This document shows, piece after piece, positions 15,368 through 18,533 of a stretch of DNA of 18,533 bases. Source of the stretch: JBAXEO01 sp964541375 (GTDB taxonomy: Bacteria > Actinomycetota > Coriobacteriia > Anaerosomatales > JAAXUF01). The stretch's first letter is position 1. Each line of letters starts with the position of its first letter. The position numbers were made by a program, and so were the translations under genes. The notes below the pieces were generated by a model. The model saw only the letters and a program-made list of their open reading frames with translations, was not told where the DNA came from and did no database searches. The DNA is taken from contig CAZIPT010000040.1 in assembly GCA_964541375.1 (NCBI GenBank), positions 1 to 18,533 of the forward strand. Reading direction: 5' to 3'.

Positions 15368-15402
15368 GTTGGAATGCGGTGACAAACGCATGACCCGCCT
15401 CT

Positions 15403-16179
15403 CTAGTTCAGCGCGTCGAGTGCCTTCTTCATGTCGGTCTCGGAGGTCTCGCCCACCTTTTGCGTCGAGACGCTCCCGTCCTTGTTCAGGAACACGAACG
15501 TAGGTACGTACTTGGCGTTGAACTGGCCCATGAGCTGATTGCCTTCGGCGCTGTTGTCAACGTCGAACCGCTTGAACTCGACCTTGCCCTTGTACTGCTG
15601 CTCTAGCCTGTCGACCACAGGCTTCATCGCTTTGCAGCTTGGTCACCAACCGGTATAGAACTCGTACATCACGGGGGTCGCGCTCGGCTTCGCCGTAGCC
15701 ACGGCTGCAGGCGCGGCCGATGAACCGCCTCCCTGCTCAAGCGAGCCCGTCCAGGCCACGATCCCCTTGTCGAAGTGCAGGATCTTGGTGAAGCCGAGAC
15801 CCTCGAGCATCGAGACGGCCTCAGCCGACCGGGCACCCGTCTGACAGTAGACCAGGACCGGTGCTGTCTTGTCCCACTGCGAGGCCACGGACTGGAACTG
15901 ATCGAGCGGCACGTTCTGGGCACCGGGAATGTGGCCGCCCTCGAACTCGCCGACGGAGCGAACGTCGACGATACGAACACCATCGCTGGCGGCTTTCTGG
16001 ACGCCCTTGACGTCGACGACGGTCGTACCCTTGGCGGCCCCGGCGGGCTTGAGCGCAAAGACCGCGATCAACAGCACAACGACTCCGACGGCGATCCAAG
16101 GCACGAACTTCATGAGGCTGCTCGCCGGCTTGGCCGACGAGTTCTTGGGACTGGGCTTGCCCTGACGCGCTTTGCTCAT
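15403..16179 (-). CDS. Membrane-anchored rhodanese-thioredoxin fusion with in-frame UGA (predicted selenocysteine)
   Basis: Read through one TGA (15645-15643), this frame gives a 258-residue protein: short basic N-terminus, one TM helix (about 24-44), a rhodanese domain (about 53-150) with active-site loop C112-Q-T-G-A-R-S, a Gly/Ala/Ser/Pro linker (about 150-169), and a thioredoxin domain (about 170-258) with W178-U179-P-S-C182-K and the cis-proline loop YVPTFVF. The UGA replaces exactly the first Cys of the thioredoxin WCxxC motif, and no other stop interrupts the frame. A SECIS-like hairpin follows. The downstream piece alone would begin at an ATG with no SD and lack the active site, so independent translation is unlikely. 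ATG 16179 has GAGGAG nine bases upstream; an earlier in-frame ATG at 16245 would lie upstream of the promoter. Predicted role: extracytoplasmic sulfur transfer from the rhodanese persulfide coupled to selenol/thiol redox. A nonsense mutation is the alternative explanation. Confidence 0.85.
15605..15623 (-). promoter_or_regulatory. Candidate bacterial SECIS element
   Basis: In the mRNA, AGCCUGU-GGUCG-ACAGGCU forms a perfect 7-bp stem with a five-base loop inside the coding sequence, starting 19 nt after the UGA and with the loop beginning 26 nt after it. Bacterial SECIS elements sit in this distance range, and the Escherichia coli fdhF element has a GGUC loop contacted by SelB. Position, stem and loop agree, so it is the strongest support for selenocysteine decoding. 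Confidence 0.75.
15643..15645 (-). other. In-frame UGA codon, predicted selenocysteine 179
   Basis: TGA on the minus strand between codons for Trp178 and Pro180. The alignment to the thioredoxin active site WCPSCK puts it at the nucleophilic first cysteine, the usual Cys-to-Sec site in thioredoxin-fold selenoproteins. Confidence 0.8.
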
Positions 16180-16216
16180 CGCACGAGTCTCCTCACAGCG
16201 GTTCTGGTCTCGTCGT

Positions 16217-16245
16217 ATGATACCCCATGGGGTATCTCTCTGCAA
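16217..16245 (-). promoter_or_regulatory. Promoter of the rhodanese-thioredoxin gene
   Basis: On the minus strand TTGCAG (16245-16240) and TATCAT (16222-16217) are separated by exactly 17 bases and lie about 40 bases before the ATG at 16179. Each box is close to consensus. The spacer and part of the -10 are occupied by a perfect palindrome. Confidence 0.72.
16219..16236. promoter_or_regulatory. 18-bp perfect palindrome, CsoR/CstR-like operator
   Basis: GATACCCCATGGGGTATC is identical to its reverse complement. G/C runs flanked by TA on each side (ATACCCC...GGGGTAT) are the hallmark of operators bound by CsoR-family repressors, which include copper sensors and the persulfide sensor CstR that controls rhodanese genes. 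It overlaps the spacer and -10 of the promoter, an ideal repressor position. The repressor gene is not in the window. Confidence 0.65.
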
Positions 16246-16353
16246 TCATGCCGTTGGCCGCGGCATACTCGGGGATAATCACTTCTAGATTCCCAGATTC
16301 GCTAGAGCAAACCCGCCACCAACAGCGGCACGTATGCTGCCGCGAGGAGTTCA

Positions 16354-18533
16354 ATGTCCGACAAGGCCAAACGGACGCGCGGGTCGCACGTTACGGCGAC
16401 CGAGCCGTTGCGCGCCGAGCTGCTGTCTGCCGAACGGCTCGCGGACGACGCCCGCATCATCGCGACGGCCCAGTCATGGACCGTTGGCGGCGACGTGCGC
16501 ACCACACCGCTGATCGCCGTGACCGGTAGCGCCGCTTCGACTCTGGCAGCCGACAATCGCGAGCTGGCCTCGGCTGCCCGCGCGACCGGCGGATCCTCGC
16601 CCGCCGGCGAATGGCTACTGGACAACTACTACCTGATCGAGGAACAGGTCCTGCTCGTCAAAGAAGACCTGCCGGCCAACTACGGCATCGAGCTTCCTCG
16701 GCTGGTGGGAGGCGAATGGGACGGCTTTCCCCGCGTCTACGAGGCGCTGCTCGACGTCATCGCCCACACCGACTCGCGCCTCGACGAGGAGTACCTGCTC
16801 CGGTTTGTGGGCGGCTACCAGGAGGTCGCGCCCCTCACCATCGGCGAGGTGTGGGCCGTTCCGATCATGCTGCGGATCGCGCTGGTCGAGAACCTCGCTC
16901 GCCTCTCCCGCGCCGTGGTCATCGCGATGCGCGCCGAGAAGGACGGGGACCGCTGGGCCGAGCGGCTGGTCCTGGGCGCGCAGGACGATGCCGCCCAGCT
17001 GCCCGGACTGCTCGCCACCATCGACACCGAAACAGGCGAGGTGCCGCCGGCGTTCTTCGTGCGCCTGACCCAGCGGCTCGGGGAGCTGGAGACCGGCGGA
17101 GAGGCCGTCAACGCGTGGCTGGAAAGGCGCCTGTCAGCCGAGGGGATCGTGCTCGAGACGGCCGCCGCCGACGCACAACAGGAACAGGCCGCCAACCAGG
17201 TCTCTATCGCGAACGCCATCACCAGCATCCGCATGCTCGACGCGCTGGACTGGCGCGAGTTCTTCGAGGGCGTCTCTATCGCCGAGGCGATTCTGCGCAA
17301 AGACCCGGCTCAGACGTACGCCGTGATGGACTTCGCCAGCAGGGACCGCTACCGCCACTCGCTCGAGATCATCGCGCGGCGATCGGCCGACAGCGAGATC
17401 CAGATCGCCGAGAAGGTCATCGCGCTCTCGCAGGAAGCTCTCTCCATCGACGCCTCTGACGACGTCCGCGGCCACGTGGGCTGGTGGCTCATGGGCGACG
17501 GCCGCCTGCGGCTCGAACCGCTCGTCGGCTACCGGCGGCAGAAACGCGAGGCGCTGTACCGCGGCCCGCTCGCGAACCACGCGCTGTACTACTGGGGCAC
17601 GTTCGCCGTGTTCTCGGCGGCGCTGATCGCACTCCTGGCCATCTACAGTCTCGCCGAGAATGCCGACATCGCTCAGGTCATCGCGATCGTGCTGTTGGCG
17701 ATCATCCCGATCTCCGAGGTCTCGATCGTGCTGGTCAACCGGCTTTCGGCGTTCGTGTTCCCGCCACGCATCCTGCCCAAGCTCGATTCCCGCCTGCCCG
17801 TGGACGACGTACACCGTACGCTCGTCGTGGTGCCGGCGTTGTTCTCCTCGGCCGCGGCGACGCAAGGCGTTATCGACACGATGGAGATCGCGTATCTGGC
17901 GAACCGCGATTCCAACGTGGGCTACGCGCTGCTCGGCGACTTGCGGTCGTCGGAGGAACCGACGCGCCCTGACGACGGCCTGATCACCGAAGCCGCGGTG
18001 CGCGGAATCTCGCAGCTCAACGAGCGCTACGAGGCCGAGCATGGCGTGCGGCCGTTCCACCTGCTAGTCCGCAAACGAAAGCTCAACGAGTCCGAGAACC
18101 TGTGGATGGGATGGGAACGCAAGCGCGGCGCGCTGCTGGAGCTTGTCCGCGAGATGAGGGGCGCCACCGACACGAGCTTCTCGACCAAGCTGGGCGACCA
18201 GGAATTCCGTCACTCATGCGCCTTCGTGATCACCTTGGACGCCGACACGGTCTTGCCGCGCGACGGGGCCCGCAAGCTCATCTCGGCGATCGCGCATCCG
18301 CTCAACCGCGCCCGTTGGAGGCCGGGAGACCCCAGCGTCACGACCGGATACGGGCTCATCCAACCGCGCGTGGGGATGACCCTGCCGGGGTCCAAACGCA
18401 GCCGCTTCGCCGCGCTGCACTCGGGCCCGACCGGCATCGACCCGTATGCGGGCGCCGTATCAGACACCTACCAGGATGTCTTTGGCGAGGGCTCGTTCAC
18501 CGGCAAGGGTATTTTCGAGGTCGACGTGTTCGA
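16354..18533 (+). CDS. Cyclic beta-1,2-glucan synthase-like protein (NdvB type), N-terminal part
   Basis: The frame opening with ATG 16354 (GAGGAG five bases upstream) stays open to the right edge, giving 726 residues of a larger protein; family members often exceed 2,500 residues. A soluble N-terminal region (about 1-405, including AGEWLLDNYYLIEEQ and GELETGGEAVNAWLE) is followed by two membrane helices (about 408-430 and 435-458), then a glycosyltransferase GT84-like domain with RTLVVVPALFSS, a DAD motif at 629-631 in VITLDADTVLPRDGARKL, and NRARWRPGDPSVTTGYGLIQ. This layout is that of NdvB/Chv-type enzymes, which build beta-1,2-glucan from UDP-glucose at the membrane, with a GH94-like phosphorylase domain usually later. 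It is divergent from the rhodanese-thioredoxin gene. The product in this organism could be a different glucan. The C-terminal domains lie outside the window. Confidence 0.85.
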   Translation, partial: MSDKAKRTRGSHVTATEPLRAELLSAERLADDARIIATAQSWTVGGDVRTTPLIAVTGSAASTLAADNRELASAARATGGSSPAGEWLLDNYYLIEEQVLLVKEDLPANYGIELPRLVGGEWDGFPRVYEALLDVIAHTDSRLDEEYLLRFVGGYQEVAPLTIGEVWAVPIMLRIALVENLARLSRAVVIAMRAEKDGDRWAERLVLGAQDDAAQLPGLLATIDTETGEVPPAFFVRLTQRLGELETGGEAVNAWLERRLSAEGIVLETAAADAQQEQAANQVSIANAITSIRMLDALDWREFFEGVSIAEAILRKDPAQTYAVMDFASRDRYRHSLEIIARRSADSEIQIAEKVIALSQEALSIDASDDVRGHVGWWLMGDGRLRLEPLVGYRRQKREALYRGPLANHALYYWGTFAVFSAALIALLAIYSLAENADIAQVIAIVLLAIIPISEVSIVLVNRLSAFVFPPRILPKLDSRLPVDDVHRTLVVVPALFSSAAATQGVIDTMEIAYLANRDSNVGYALLGDLRSSEEPTRPDDGLITEAAVRGISQLNERYEAEHGVRPFHLLVRKRKLNESENLWMGWERKRGALLELVREMRGATDTSFSTKLGDQEFRHSCAFVITLDADTVLPRDGARKLISAIAHPLNRARWRPGDPSVTTGYGLIQPRVGMTLPGSKRSRFAALHSGPTGIDPYAGAVSDTYQDVFGEGSFTGKGIFEVDVF

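Larger units (their letters stand above)
14936..15402. other. Mostly non-coding convergent region between glnK and the selenoprotein-like gene
   Basis: This 467-base stretch holds the glnK terminator, a perfect 8-bp hairpin at 15006-15032 (CGCTCCTG / CAGGAGCG, 11-base loop), a bulged hairpin at 15056-15083, a doubtful small minus-strand ORF with its own -10-like box and SD (15075-15296), and the terminator of the rhodanese-thioredoxin gene. A 100-codon plus-strand frame at 15091-15393 is Ser/Pro/Arg-rich without a convincing SD and is not called. Confidence 0.6.

Noticed and set aside
15091..15393. 100-codon plus-strand frame in the glnK to thioredoxin gap
   Set aside because: Ser/Pro/Arg-rich with no clear SD, and it runs through the terminator of the opposite gene.
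15643..15645. The TGA as a true stop, with a pseudogene or two separate genes
   Set aside because: The frame is intact on both sides, the TGA replaces a catalytic Cys, and a SECIS-like hairpin follows. It remains the alternative until sel genes are confirmed.
16325..16343. GCGGCA/TGCCGC hairpin just before the glucan synthase SD
   Set aside because: Only six base pairs and common in GC-rich DNA; insufficient to call a regulatory element.
16611..17459. 282-codon plus-strand frame beginning inside the glucan synthase region
   Set aside because: An Arg/Gly/Pro-rich out-of-frame reading. The true frame starts at 16354 and runs off the window edge without a stop.
17134..18060. 308-codon minus-strand frame opposite the glucan synthase
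   Set aside because: Antisense to the NdvB-like coding sequence; composition is typical of a shadow frame.
1..18533. CRISPR arrays, insertion sequences, rRNA, att sites or replication origins
   Set aside because: No spaced direct repeats, transposase-like proteins or terminal inverted repeats, rRNA motifs or DnaA-box clusters were noticed by eye. The single tRNA has ordinary flanks.

Overview
High-GC DNA with dense gene packing, Shine-Dalgarno-led starts and frequent GTG/TTG starts points to an actinobacterium. The pairing of two single-domain TrkA proteins with a KimA-like transporter, a membrane-anchored multiheme cytochrome c and an in-frame UGA that looks like selenocysteine suggests an anaerobic or facultative lineage, perhaps deep-branching Coriobacteriia. 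That placement is inference.

Layout. 1-970 (minus): class I glutamine amidotransferase followed by the start of an EamA/DMT exporter. 1176-4453: potassium block, with two TrkA/RCK proteins on plus meeting a KimA-like APC permease on minus, stop codons overlapping. 4550-4882 (minus): small acidic conserved-looking protein. 5049-9792 (plus): signalling operon of a large two-TM, four-PAS histidine kinase, an Rcp1-like single-domain response regulator and a response regulator with an HD-GYP domain. 10030-10920 (plus): NapC/NrfH-like cytochrome with eight apparent haem sites, the first of CX3CH type. 10949-11191 (minus): small hypothetical protein. 11329-11404 (minus): tRNA-Ala(UGC) with promoter and terminator. 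11468-12676 (minus): CPA2 cation/proton antiporter. 12983-14935 (plus): amtB-glnK with a structured leader and a PII terminator. 14936-15402: mostly non-coding, with hairpins and one doubtful tiny ORF. 15403-16179 (minus): membrane-anchored rhodanese-thioredoxin fusion. 16354-18533 (plus): beginning of a very large cyclic beta-1,2-glucan synthase-like protein.

The most remarkable item is the rhodanese-thioredoxin gene. A simple ORF caller splits it into two pieces at TGA 15645-15643. That TGA stands exactly where the first cysteine of the thioredoxin CxxC motif should be (W-U-P-S-C), and the frame continues into a full thioredoxin fold. A 7-bp hairpin with a GGUCG loop, starting 19 nt after the UGA, has the position and loop of a bacterial SECIS element. 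The gene's promoter (TTGCAG-17-TATCAT) is covered by a perfect 18-bp GATACCCC/GGGGTATC palindrome, the look of a CsoR/CstR-family operator. Taken together this suggests a persulfide- or metal-controlled, selenocysteine-containing sulfur-transfer/thiol-redox protein on the outer face of the membrane.

The remainder is housekeeping and environmental sensing: potassium and proton balance (TrkA pair, KimA, antiporter), ammonium uptake with PII control, and a phosphorelay ending in c-di-GMP hydrolysis.
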